Shown here: one piece after another, positions 17,489 through 25,849 of the stretch
Numbering within the stretch: position 1 is the first letter of the stretch
Layout of the letters: every line of letters starts with the position of its first letter
Source: Pseudoalteromonas sp. G4
GTDB lineage: Bacteria > Pseudomonadota > Gammaproteobacteria > Enterobacterales > Alteromonadaceae
DNA: 64,000 bases
NCBI RefSeq assembly: GCF_028875915.1
Contig: NZ_JAPEHW010000002.1
Location: 62,001-126,000, forward strand
Direction of reading: 5' to 3'
Notes under the pieces: model-generated
Seen by the model: the letters and a program-made list of their open reading frames with translations, nothing else
Told to the model about the DNA's origin: nothing
The model's database searches: none
Translations under genes and position numbers: made by a program

Positions 17489-19045
17489 ATGTTTAACTTA
17501 TTATCCAAAGCCCCCAAGTCGGCTAAAAACGATATTTTATCAGGTCTGACAGTTGCGTTAGCCCTTGTACCAGAGGCTGTTGCGTTTGCATTCGTTGCCC
17601 ATGTTGAACCGCTTGTTGGTTTATATGCCGCATTTATTGTTGGCTTAATCACAGCTGTATTTGGTGGGCGCCCTGGCATGATCTCAGGTGCAACAGGTGC
17701 CTTAGCCGTTGTAATGGTGAGCTTGGTAGTGACCCATGGTGTTGAATACTTATTTGCAACGGTGCTCTTGATGGGTATTTTGCAAATCCTAGCTGGGGTA
17801 ATGAAGCTTGGAAAGTTTATCCGCATGGTGCCACACCCGGTAATGCTTGGTTTTGTGAACGGGTTAGCAATTGTGATTTTCTTAGCTCAGCTTGGCCAAT
17901 TTAAAGCGCCTGATGCAAATGGTGAGATGCAATGGATGACTGGTGAGCCAATGTATATTATGGCTGGTCTTGTTGCGCTAACTATGGCTATTATTCACTT
18001 TTTACCTAAATTAACATCGGCTATTCCTTCGTCACTTGCTGCGATTGTGGTGGTAACGGGTTTAGTGATTGGTTTAGATTTAGAAGCACGTACAGTAGTC
18101 GATTTCTTAAAAGATATGACAGGTGATGCAAATGCAACAATGGCTGGCGGTTTACCTGAATTCCATATTCCGAACGTACCAATGACACTTGAAACACTAT
18201 GGATTATTTTCCCATACGCGTTAGTGCTTGCCGCGATTGGTTTAATTGAATCATTATTAACGCTGACACTTATTGATGAAATTACTGAAACTCGTGGTAA
18301 TGGTAACCAAGAATGTATCGGCCAAGGTGCAGCAAATGTTACTTGTGGCTTTTTTGGTGCGATGGGTGGCTGTGCGATGATCGGCCAATCAATGATTAAT
18401 ATTAATTCTGGCGGTCGCTCGCGATTATCAGGCATTACTGCAGCGTTAATGTTATTAATGTTTATTCTGTTTGCTGCAAGCTTAATTGAAATGATCCCGC
18501 TTGCGGCGCTTGTTGGTGTAATGTTTATGGTAGTACTTGGTACATTTGAATGGTCAAGCTTCCGTATTATGAACAAAGTACCTAAAACAGATGCATTTGT
18601 AATTGTGTTGGTATCGGGTGTTACGGTTATTTCTGACTTGGCGGTAGCGGTGTGTGTTGGTGTGATTGTATCTGCATTAGTGTTTGCTTGGGAGCATGCG
18701 AAACATATCTACACAACTTCTTATATTGATGAAAATGGCTCGAAAGTATATGAACTTCATGGTCCTGTATTCTTTGGTTCAGTTAAGAACTTCTTAGAAT
18801 TATTTGATGTGAAAAATGATCCACAAGATGTGATTGTTGAGTTCAAACACAGCCGCGTTGCTGATCACAGTGCAATTGAAGCAATCGACAGCTTAGCTGA
18901 GCGCTATTCTAAGCAAGGTAAAAAGTTACATTTACGTCATGTTTCTAAAGATTGTCAAAAGCTATTAAGTCGCGCTAATGATTTAGTGGAAGTAAATGTA
19001 ATTGAAGATCCAACATATAAAGTTGCATCTGATAAATTAGGTTAA
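17489..19045 (+). CDS. SulP family anion transporter with STAS domain
   Basis: The 518-residue protein has about 10-12 membrane segments and a C-terminal STAS domain (roughly residues 420-510, with [20 protein letters not shown]). SulP signatures seen are [24 protein letters not shown] and [13 protein letters not shown]. Members carry sulfate, bicarbonate or other anions. The substrate is not evident. ATG 17489 lies close to GGGAG (4-base spacing). A TTG at 17456 would add 11 residues. A second, only distantly similar SulP gene lies at 47389-49050. Confidence 0.9.
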   Translation: MFNLLSKAPKSAKNDILSGLTVALALVPEAVAFAFVAHVEPLVGLYAAFIVGLITAVFGGRPGMISGATGALAVVMVSLVVTHGVEYLFATVLLMGILQILAGVMKLGKFIRMVPHPVMLGFVNGLAIVIFLAQLGQFKAPDANGEMQWMTGEPMYIMAGLVALTMAIIHFLPKLTSAIPSSLAAIVVVTGLVIGLDLEARTVVDFLKDMTGDANATMAGGLPEFHIPNVPMTLETLWIIFPYALVLAAIGLIESLLTLTLIDEITETRGNGNQECIGQGAANVTCGFFGAMGGCAMIGQSMININSGGRSRLSGITAALMLLMFILFAASLIEMIPLAALVGVMFMVVLGTFEWSSFRIMNKVPKTDAFVIVLVSGVTVISDLAVAVCVGVIVSALVFAWEHAKHIYTTSYIDENGSKVYELHGPVFFGSVKNFLELFDVKNDPQDVIVEFKHSRVADHSAIEAIDSLAERYSKQGKKLHLRHVSKDCQKLLSRANDLVEVNVIEDPTYKVASDKLG

Positions 19046-19062
19046 TAATTAACCTTTAAGAT

Positions 19063-19090
19063 AAAAAGCTGGCAACTGCCAGCTTTTTTT
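19063..19090 (+). terminator. Terminator after the SulP gene
   Basis: AAAAAGCTGGC / GCCAGCTTTTT with loop AACT and a T run. Confidence 0.9.
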
Positions 19091-19099
19091 ATGGAAAAT

Positions 19100-19163
19100 T
19101 GCAACTGTCATGCGATGAGTTGCACGTAAAGCAGGATGGCTATCAGTGCCTTTCTTGAGGCAC
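19100..19163 (+). other. Two hairpins in the leader of the LytS-type kinase gene
   Basis: TGCAACT / AGTTGCA (19100-19106, 19118-19124), with an inner CAT / ATG pairing, is followed by GTGCCT / AGGCAC (19146-19151, 19158-19163). Neither is followed by a T run. They may be protein-binding palindromes or leader RNA structure. Confidence 0.4.
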
Positions 19164-19192
19164 ATTCTTATAATAAGCGTTACTAAAGATAT

Positions 19193-20272
19193 ATGAATGT
19201 AAGAATTTTGAACTGGCAAAGACTAGTAGAAGATAGACAAAAGTTTTTTTGGGTATTACAAATCGCCGGATGGGTAGGTTATGCCTTAGTAAACTATATT
19301 GGTTCACGTGTTTTCGAAATGCGTGACATCTATGTATTTGTTATCGTGCTAAATGCCTATGCTGGTTGCTTACTCACCATTCCACTTCGATATTTGTATC
19401 GTAAAATTTGGAATGCAAAACCGCTATTACTAATCTTCATTGTATTTGTTGCATCCTATGTGATTGGTACGACTTGGTCTGTTATTCAAAAGTTTAATCT
19501 ATGGGAAATATACCGCCACGGTTATCGCCCAGATGAGTGGTTTTACTATTTTAAACAAGGCTTAGATTCAGTTTACATTGTGCTGTGTTGGAGTGGTTTG
19601 TACTTTGGTATTAAATATTATCAATTGCTACAAGGTGAAAAACAAAACGCACTTAAAGCGAATACCATGGCACATGAAGCGCAACTTAAAATGTTACGCT
19701 ATCAGTTGAACCCACATTTCTTATTTAACACACTTAACGCGATTTCGACTTTGATACTGGTTGAAGAAAATAAAAATGCCAATCAAATGGTATCAAAACT
19801 CAGTGAATTCTTGCGTTACACACTCAATACCGACCCAATTAAGCGGGTGCCATTTGAGCAAGAGTTACATGTATTAGGCTTGTATCTTGATATCGAAAAG
19901 GTCCGATTTGAAGACCGCTTAAGCATTGAAATTGATGTGACAGACGAGGCGAAACATGCCTTAGTACCCAGCATGATTTTACAGCCACTTATTGAAAACT
20001 CGATTAAATATGCCATCGCAAATTTAGCTAGCGGTGGATTGATCTCGATTAAAGGGCAAGTATTTGCCAACGAATTACTATTAGAAGTATCCGATAACGG
20101 TCCAGGCACTGATATAAAGAATGGTGCGTTAGTAAAAAGTTCTGGAGTTGGTCTAGCAAATACGCAAGATCGCTTAAAGACGCTTTACGAACATAACTAT
20201 TCATTTGTATTATCTAGCAACCAGCCGCAAGGTCTTGTTGTTAATATTCGTATACCGTTTGAAAAAGGATAA
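19193..20272 (+). CDS. LytS/YehU-type sensor histidine kinase
   Basis: The 359-residue membrane kinase has four predicted membrane segments in its first 150 residues. These are followed by a His_kinase (PF06580-type) domain with LRYQLNPHFLFNTLNAIS, where the His is the phospho-acceptor. The C-terminal ATPase domain has LQPLIENSIKYA (N box) and VSDNGPG (G box). No periplasmic sensor domain is present, so the membrane region may sense the signal. It is two bases upstream of its response regulator. Confidence 0.9.
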   Translation: MNVRILNWQRLVEDRQKFFWVLQIAGWVGYALVNYIGSRVFEMRDIYVFVIVLNAYAGCLLTIPLRYLYRKIWNAKPLLLIFIVFVASYVIGTTWSVIQKFNLWEIYRHGYRPDEWFYYFKQGLDSVYIVLCWSGLYFGIKYYQLLQGEKQNALKANTMAHEAQLKMLRYQLNPHFLFNTLNAISTLILVEENKNANQMVSKLSEFLRYTLNTDPIKRVPFEQELHVLGLYLDIEKVRFEDRLSIEIDVTDEAKHALVPSMILQPLIENSIKYAIANLASGGLISIKGQVFANELLLEVSDNGPGTDIKNGALVKSSGVGLANTQDRLKTLYEHNYSFVLSSNQPQGLVVNIRIPFEKG

Positions 20273-20274
20273 CC

Positions 20275-21099
20275 ATGAACACAATAAAAACACTTATTGT
20301 TGATGACGAACCTCTTGCACGAAAAGGGTTATCAATAAGGTTAAGAGATTTCCCACAAATTGAAGTAGTGGGCCTTTGTAAAAACGGTGAAGAAGCGTTG
20401 GCTGAATGTAAAAGCCAACAAGTAGATTTAATGTTCTTAGACATTCAAATGCCGGGGTTGTCGGGTTTAGAAGTAGTAAAACAACTTTCTGAGTCGGCGT
20501 TAGGGATCCCCGCCATTGTGTTTGTTACTGCATTTGACCAATACGCTGTAAAAGCGTTTGAAATTCATGCATTAGACTACCTTCTGAAACCAGTAGATGA
20601 CGACAGATTGAAGAAGGCGGTAGAAAAAGTGCAAACATATTTAAAATCACAAGAAGATACAAGCCATAAACGTAAACTTGCCAGCTTTGTTGCGGGTATT
20701 ACGGGTAACAACTGTGAAGAAATTCTTAAAAAGCTTGCTGCTGGTGATAAATTAGAAGAAACCCGTTTCCCAGAATCAATTGCTGTAAAAGAGCAGGGCG
20801 AAATTGTACGTGTGCAAGTAAGCAGTATTCAATGGGTTGATGCTGCAGGCGATTATATGTGTTTACACTGTGCCGATGGCAAAACACACATTCTACGCAA
20901 AACAATGAAAGAGCTTGAAGCAGAACTTGATCCGAAAGAGTTTGTACGTGTGCACAGAAGTGCTATTGTAAACAGCAAACAAATCAATAAATTAGTAACA
21001 CAAGTAAGTGGCGAATATTTACTTGTGCTAGAAAATGGTCAAGAGCTGAAAGTTAGCCGCAGTTATCGCGATAAAGTGAAGGCGGCACTGGCCAGTTGA
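20275..21099 (+). CDS. LytTR-family response regulator
   Basis: The 274-residue protein has a receiver domain (1-120) with the acidic DDE near residue 10, phospho-acceptor Asp in MFLDIQMPG, and LDYLLKPVDDD. A LytTR DNA-binding domain (about 170-270) shows IQWVDAAGDYMCLH, LRKTMKELEAEL, FVRVHRSAIVN and LKVSRSYRDKVK. It forms a pair with the upstream kinase. LytTR proteins usually bind short direct repeats. The target genes are not visible here. Confidence 0.93.
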   Translation: MNTIKTLIVDDEPLARKGLSIRLRDFPQIEVVGLCKNGEEALAECKSQQVDLMFLDIQMPGLSGLEVVKQLSESALGIPAIVFVTAFDQYAVKAFEIHALDYLLKPVDDDRLKKAVEKVQTYLKSQEDTSHKRKLASFVAGITGNNCEEILKKLAAGDKLEETRFPESIAVKEQGEIVRVQVSSIQWVDAAGDYMCLHCADGKTHILRKTMKELEAELDPKEFVRVHRSAIVNSKQINKLVTQVSGEYLLVLENGQELKVSRSYRDKVKAALAS

Positions 21100-21102
21100 T
21101 TT

Positions 21103-21129
21103 AAAAAAGCGCGATTTACGCGCTTTTTT
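21103..21129. terminator. Bidirectional terminator between the LytTR gene and pfkA
   Basis: AAAAAAGCGCG / CGCGCTTTTTT around a five-base loop. The A and T runs let it serve both convergent genes. Confidence 0.9.
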
Positions 21130-21130
21130 A

Positions 21131-22123
21131 TTATCCCAAATTGAAGTTAAGCTTATTTAAACGCCTAATAATGGCTTGGTTATAAGTATTACTGTAACTG
21201 GTAGCACTTAGTGCAATCTCATTGAGTGAGTTATTTAGCATTCCCACCATTATGTCGGTTTTATTCTCTTTTACCGCATCGACAGCAGCAACTCCCAGTT
21301 GTGTTGCAAGTACACGATCTGATGCAACAGGGCTGCCACCACGCTGAATATACCCCAAAATTGCGGCTTTGCTATCAACGCCTGTATAGCGTTCAATTTT
21401 TTTACTTAATTCGTGAGCGCTAAAACTTAACGAATTCTCTGCCATAACAATAATATAGCTATCTGTACGGTGATTTTTAATGGCTTTGTTGATATTAACG
21501 AGTAAGTGATCAATAAATTGCACTTCATCTTCTATTATTTCTTTACACACAATATGTTCAGCCCCTGAGCCGATTGCGGATTCAACAGCAAGAAAACCGC
21601 AATTTCGTCCCATCACTTCAACGATAAAAATACGCTCAAAGGCATTTGCCGTATCACGAATTTTATCTATGCTGTCGAGCGCGGTTTCAACTGCAGTCCA
21701 AAATCCAATGGTTTGATCGGTACCATTGATATCGTTATCAATAGTACCCGGAATACCAATAATGTTGCCTTGCCATATGGCACTAATCGCTTGGCATCCT
21801 TTAAAGCTACCATCACCGCCAATTACAATTAATGCATCAATATTATTGACGTTAAGTGTATCTACAACTTGATTTGGGCCGCTTGGATTTAACATTTCTT
21901 TGCAGCGGGCTGACTTTAAAATGGTGCCACCTTTACGGATAATATCGTCAACACGATGGCAATTTAAATCGATAAAATGGTTGTCAATAAGGCCGTTATA
22001 ACCACCGATAAAACCGAGTACTTGGTAGTGATGCTTTTCTGCTTGCAGGGTGACGGCTCGGATCGCGGCATTCATGCCTGGTGCATCGCCGCCAGAGGTG
22101 ATGAGTGCAATTTTTTTATTCAT
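21131..22123 (-). CDS. pfkA: ATP-dependent 6-phosphofructokinase
   Basis: The 330-residue enzyme phosphorylates fructose 6-phosphate in glycolysis. GGDAPGMNAAIRA at the start, GGDGS at residues 102-106 (the Gly at the position that separates ATP- from pyrophosphate-dependent enzymes) and PGTIDND with catalytic Asp near 129 are all present. The segment KSARCKEM replaces the usual TARFPEF. VMGRNCGFLA and GYIQRGGSPVASDR are also conserved. Monocistronic, between terminators. Confidence 0.93.
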   Translation of the reverse strand: MNKKIALITSGGDAPGMNAAIRAVTLQAEKHHYQVLGFIGGYNGLIDNHFIDLNCHRVDDIIRKGGTILKSARCKEMLNPSGPNQVVDTLNVNNIDALIVIGGDGSFKGCQAISAIWQGNIIGIPGTIDNDINGTDQTIGFWTAVETALDSIDKIRDTANAFERIFIVEVMGRNCGFLAVESAIGSGAEHIVCKEIIEDEVQFIDHLLVNINKAIKNHRTDSYIIVMAENSLSFSAHELSKKIERYTGVDSKAAILGYIQRGGSPVASDRVLATQLGVAAVDAVKENKTDIMVGMLNNSLNEIALSATSYSNTYNQAIIRRLNKLNFNLG

Positions 22124-22211
22124 ATGAAGATACTAAGTGGCTGCGCATAATGCTCAATACTAGTAAAAAATCTACTCAAATTAAATAGTTGATAACTTTA
22201 TTTCAAGCAAT

Positions 22212-22240
22212 AAAAAAAGGAAGCCTACGCTTCCTTTTTT
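22212..22240 (-). terminator. Terminator after ttcA
   Basis: GGAAGC / GCTTCC with loop CTAC, flanked by A and T runs. On the minus strand it lies just past the ttcA stop. Confidence 0.88.
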
Positions 22241-22263
22241 AAACAGATAACAACGAAAACAAT

Positions 22264-23166
22264 TTAAAGTTGAATAATGTTGACGTCTTGCTCTTCTATT
22301 TCAAGGCCAACTGGTACTGCTGGTACTTCTGGCTTATCAAGGGCAATATCACCTTCAGTTATTTGCGAATCTTTGTTCAGCTCAGCAAAGTTGAAAATAG
22401 AAGGATCAGCCAAGTGTGACGGCACCACGTTTTGCATTGCAGTAAAAATAGTTTCTACGCGACCTGGTTGCGTTTTATCCCACTCATTAAGCATTGCTTT
22501 AATGTGTTTGCGTTGTAAGTTCTCTTGTGAGCCACATAAATTGCAAGGAATGATTGGGAACTCTTTGGCTTCTGCATATTTTACAATGTCTTTTTCTTTA
22601 CAATAGGCAAGTGGGCGGATAACCATATGTTGGCCATCATCACTTAATAACTTAGCAGGCATGCCTTTTAATTTACCACCGTAAAACATGTTTAAAAACA
22701 TGGTTTCAATCATATCGTCACGGTGATGGCCTAGTGCGATTTTAGTTGCGCCCATCTCTTTCGCTGTACGGTATAAAATACCACGGCGTAAACGTGAGCA
22801 CAGGGAACAAGTCGTTTTACCTTCAGGAATAATATCTTTAACAATACTGTAGGTATCTTCTTCTACAATTTTGTATTCAATGCCCAATGAATCAAGATAT
22901 TCAGGCAGAATATGCTCTGGGAAACCAGGCTGTTTTTGATCTAGGTTAATCGCAAAAAGCTCAAAGTTAACAGGCGCTGAGCGTTGTAGGTTTTGCAAAA
23001 TATCAAGCAGTGTGTAGCTATCTTTACCGCCTGATAAGCACACCATTATACGGTCGCCTTCTTCAATCATATTGAAGTCTGCAATCGCTTGGCCGGTAAA
23101 ACGACGAAGTCGTTTCTGTAACTTATTAAGGTTATATTTCGCTTTAGCTTCTGCTGAATGCGACAT
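22264..23166 (-). CDS. ttcA: tRNA 2-thiocytidine(32) synthetase
   Basis: TtcA thiolates C32 in some tRNAs using ATP and an iron-sulfur cluster. The 300-residue product has the PP-loop SGGKDS at residues 45-50. The cysteines C120, C123 ([11 protein letters not shown]) and C211 (CNLCGSQE) match the three known cluster ligands. The start at 23166 gives [17 protein letters not shown]. The C-terminal tail is acidic and variable. Single gene, followed by a terminator. Confidence 0.95.
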   Translation of the reverse strand: MSHSAEAKAKYNLNKLQKRLRRFTGQAIADFNMIEEGDRIMVCLSGGKDSYTLLDILQNLQRSAPVNFELFAINLDQKQPGFPEHILPEYLDSLGIEYKIVEEDTYSIVKDIIPEGKTTCSLCSRLRRGILYRTAKEMGATKIALGHHRDDMIETMFLNMFYGGKLKGMPAKLLSDDGQHMVIRPLAYCKEKDIVKYAEAKEFPIIPCNLCGSQENLQRKHIKAMLNEWDKTQPGRVETIFTAMQNVVPSHLADPSIFNFAELNKDSQITEGDIALDKPEVPAVPVGLEIEEQDVNIIQL

Positions 23167-23224
23167 ACAAATACGCCCCTAAAACAAATAAAGGGGCGTA
23201 TTATAGGTGAAAATATTAGCGAGG

Positions 23225-24154
23225 TTAAGACTTATCTAATGGACTTTTATAACCTTGTGGTTTAAGTGCCAATACATCACAGTTTAAGCTATCAATCACG
23301 TGCTCAGCAGTGTTGCCGATAAGCGCAGCGCTAATACCAGTACGTCCAACAGTACCCATTACAACGAGCTCTGCATCTAACTGATTTGCTACTTGCGGCA
23401 ATACATCTTCAGGAAGACCTTCGTTAATATAACAGTGACTGCCATCCACATGGTACTGCTCCGCAAGTTTATGCGTTGCTGCAATATGGTGTGCCTTTAC
23501 GGATTCACTGTATTGACCAGCATCAAATTCTGGGATTTCAATTGCAATATTTACAGGAGTTCCCGGGTAGGCATTAACAACATTAAGGTTGCCATCAATT
23601 AAATCTGCAAGATAAGCCGCTTCTTTTAAAATGGTGTGATTAAGTGCTTGATGTGTTTCTTCTTCACTTGAAGCGTTGACTGCTGCTAAGATTTGGCCGC
23701 CTGCAGGCCAGTCATGCTCTTTTACAAGCAATAGTGAAACAGGGCATTTACGGATCAAATGCCAATCAGTGGGTGTAAAAATAACGGACTTTAAAGTGTC
23801 ATGTTGATGGGTACCTTTTACAACAATATCGTATTCTTGCTCTAGCACGGTTTCAATTATCGATTCAAAAGGGCGGTTATGCCAAACCACCTGACAATCA
23901 ACGTTTAAGTCGCCAGCCTGTTGTTCAATAAGTGAATTTATCCATTCTTTTCTATCATTTATCACAGCATCACGCATTGCATCACGTTCTTCGCGACTCA
24001 GCATGGTGGTCATTTCATAAGAAAAATCGTAAATAGATAAGAAAGCAGTAATTTGTGCGCCGGACTTCCTGGCCAACTCAAATGATCGGTTTAACGCAAT
24101 TTGTTTTTCTTTACTTGGGTCAATTACCGCAAGTATTTTTTTGATGGTATTCAT
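23225..24154 (-). CDS. uspE: Universal stress protein UspE
   Basis: The 309-residue protein is made of two tandem Usp domains. The first begins KKILAVIDPSKEKQ. The second begins near residue 155 (GGQILAAVNAS) and ends with the nucleotide-loop motif VVMGTVGRTGISAALIGNTAE. Length and the position next to fnr match E. coli UspE. ATG 24154 follows GGGAGG. An FNR-like site 70 bases upstream suggests oxygen control. Confidence 0.92.
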   Translation of the reverse strand: MNTIKKILAVIDPSKEKQIALNRSFELARKSGAQITAFLSIYDFSYEMTTMLSREERDAMRDAVINDRKEWINSLIEQQAGDLNVDCQVVWHNRPFESIIETVLEQEYDIVVKGTHQHDTLKSVIFTPTDWHLIRKCPVSLLLVKEHDWPAGGQILAAVNASSEEETHQALNHTILKEAAYLADLIDGNLNVVNAYPGTPVNIAIEIPEFDAGQYSESVKAHHIAATHKLAEQYHVDGSHCYINEGLPEDVLPQVANQLDAELVVMGTVGRTGISAALIGNTAEHVIDSLNCDVLALKPQGYKSPLDKS

Positions 24155-24224
24155 AAAAACCTCCCAAAGTATAAATCCAGTGTAATGGATCTAAACTAAT
24201 TTGAAAGGTTTCTAATAGAATATT

Positions 24225-24238
24225 TTGTTTTAGATCAA
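24225..24238 (-). promoter_or_regulatory. FNR-like site upstream of uspE
   Basis: On the minus strand the sequence is TTGAT-CTAA-AACAA, nine of ten consensus positions of TTGATNNNNATCAA. It overlaps the stop codon of the fnr/etrA gene. It would let Fnr act on uspE, 70 bases downstream. No -10 box was assigned with confidence. Confidence 0.55.
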
Positions 24239-24966
24239 GACTTAATAGAAGCGACTTTGAATAATTCGTCAGCATTAAGAATGGTAATAAACTTACCTTC
24301 AACCTTAATGATTTCCGCTTTTTGGAAGCGACTTAATAAACGGCTGATGGTTTCAACAGTTAAACCAAGATAATTACCTATCTCACCACGAGTCATTGTT
24401 AAGCGGAATTCTTTTTTACTAAAGCCGCGTTCACCAAAACGTGTAGAGAGATTTGCTAAAAATGCAGCTAAACGTTCTTCAGCGCTCTTTTTGTTAAGCA
24501 TCAATAACATTTCTTGGTCGTAATTGATTTCATTACTCATCATACGCATGACCTGATGGCGTAATTTAGGTAATTTGCCAGATAAGTCATCAAGGGTGGT
24601 AAATGGAATTTCACATACCATGGCAGTTTCCATTGCCTGCGCATAGCTTCTGTGGCTCATGGTGCTAATACCATCAAAGCCAACAATATCACCGGCTAAA
24701 TGGAAACCTGTGATTTGTTCTTCACCGCTTTCAGTTAATGTGTAAGATTTGAATGAACCTGAACGCACAGCGTAAATTGAGCGAAGCGGTTGACCTGCTT
24801 CAAACAAGAAATCACCTTTGTGTAGCGGTTTTTTACGCTCGATGATGTCATCTAATTTACCCATTTCTTCACTGTTTAACGAAACAGGGATACACAGTTG
24901 ACTTATACTACAATCCTGACACTTAATAGCGCAGTTTTTTGACACCGATTTTTTGCTCAATTCCAT
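24235..24966 (-). CDS. fnr: Oxygen-sensing transcriptional regulator Fnr/EtrA
   Basis: The 243-residue CRP/FNR-family regulator carries the four cysteines that hold the oxygen-labile [4Fe-4S] cluster: C16, C19 and C25 in [14 protein letters not shown], and C118 (VCEI), at the same spacing as E. coli C20, C23, C29 and C122. The helix-turn-helix [18 protein letters not shown] has the Glu, Ser and Arg that read TTGAT half-sites. It sits beside the cbb3 oxidase genes and uspE, both plausible targets. It is called EtrA in Shewanella. Confidence 0.96.
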   Translation of the reverse strand: MELSKKSVSKNCAIKCQDCSISQLCIPVSLNSEEMGKLDDIIERKKPLHKGDFLFEAGQPLRSIYAVRSGSFKSYTLTESGEEQITGFHLAGDIVGFDGISTMSHRSYAQAMETAMVCEIPFTTLDDLSGKLPKLRHQVMRMMSNEINYDQEMLLMLNKKSAEERLAAFLANLSTRFGERGFSKKEFRLTMTRGEIGNYLGLTVETISRLLSRFQKAEIIKVEGKFITILNADELFKVASIKS

Positions 24967-25013
24967 GACACACCTAGAGAAAACGTAATACCAGAATAAT
25001 GTATAATAAAACC

Positions 25014-25676
25014 TTATAATAACGCAATTATCAAAAGGTATAAACCGTAGAAAATGAAGATGTTACCAAACATCATTCGAACGAAATTATGGTTAAGTAT
25101 TTGTTTAAATTTATCTGCTGCAAAAGCAAGTCCAACCATCGCCGGTAAAGTACCGAGTGCAAACAACAACATAAAGGTTGCACCATAAATAGCCGATTGT
25201 GTTGATATGGAGAATAATAGGGCTGAATAGACTAAACCACAGGGTAACCAGCCCCAAAGTATACCGTACGCAAGCGCTTTCCCATTGGTATTAACCGGTA
25301 ATAAACGCTTATTAAATTTAACTAGATGTTGCCATATCGCATATTTTCCAACTTTTTCTATCCAGTTAAGAGAAAATGTTAAGCGCATAATGTAAAGACC
25401 AACCAAGATCATAAACACGCCGCTTAATATTGATAAAACAAATGAAAATGTGGTTGAGCGAGATGCAAACTGTTGACTAATGCCAGCTGCAAGCGCACCT
25501 GCAACGCAATAACTTAAAATGCGACCAAGATTGTAGAGTAGGGTGTAGCGTTTAACTAACGCTTTATCTTTTACTGCAAGCGTAAGAGATGACGCAACAC
25601 CACCGCACATTGCTAAACAGTGCCCACTGCCTAGCAATCCCATAATAAGTGCGGATATCAACTGACTAGTTGTCAT
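25014..25676 (-). CDS. TauE/SafE-like (DsbD_2-type) membrane protein
   Basis: This 220-residue protein has about six membrane segments. The N-terminal [16 protein letters not shown] and the internal [13 protein letters not shown] are the Cys motifs of the family often annotated as sulfite exporter TauE/SafE or urease-accessory-like proteins. Its place just after ccoS, overlapping it by 11 bases, suggests a role in copper supply or assembly of the cbb3 oxidase (inference). The ATG at 25676 was chosen. An in-frame start at 25754 would add 26 polar residues. Confidence 0.85.
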   Translation of the reverse strand: MTTSQLISALIMGLLGSGHCLAMCGGVASSLTLAVKDKALVKRYTLLYNLGRILSYCVAGALAAGISQQFASRSTTFSFVLSILSGVFMILVGLYIMRLTFSLNWIEKVGKYAIWQHLVKFNKRLLPVNTNGKALAYGILWGWLPCGLVYSALLFSISTQSAIYGATFMLLFALGTLPAMVGLAFAADKFKQILNHNFVRMMFGNIFIFYGLYLLIIALL

Positions 25677-25836
25677 TACTTTTTTTGTGTTGTTCTTTAT
25701 CGTCTTCGAACAAAATGCTGTGGGCTTGTTTGTCGAGATTATTAAATTGGTCACTGCGCACAGCCCAAAAGAAAATGCCGATTGCTACAATAACCAATAA
25801 TATTGCAATTGGTATTAATACATAAATGATGCTCAC
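25666..25836 (-). CDS. ccoS: cbb3-type oxidase assembly protein CcoS
   Basis: A 56-residue single-span membrane protein (VSIIYVLIPIAILLVIVAIGIFFWAVRSDQFNNLD). The helix followed by FWAV.SGQFDDLE-like sequence is the CcoS pattern. CcoS is needed for cofactor insertion into the cbb3 oxidase. The GTG at 25836 places the start right before the membrane helix and follows AAGGGG. The alternative ATG at 25878 lies inside ccoI. Confidence 0.88.
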   Translation of the reverse strand: MSIIYVLIPIAILLVIVAIGIFFWAVRSDQFNNLDKQAHSILFEDDKEQHKKSNDN

Positions 25837-25849
25837 AACTAAGTGCCCC

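Noticed and set aside
17995-18576. 193-codon frame antisense to the SulP gene
   Set aside because: It is a shadow of the transporter helices; the plus-strand protein is clearly conserved.
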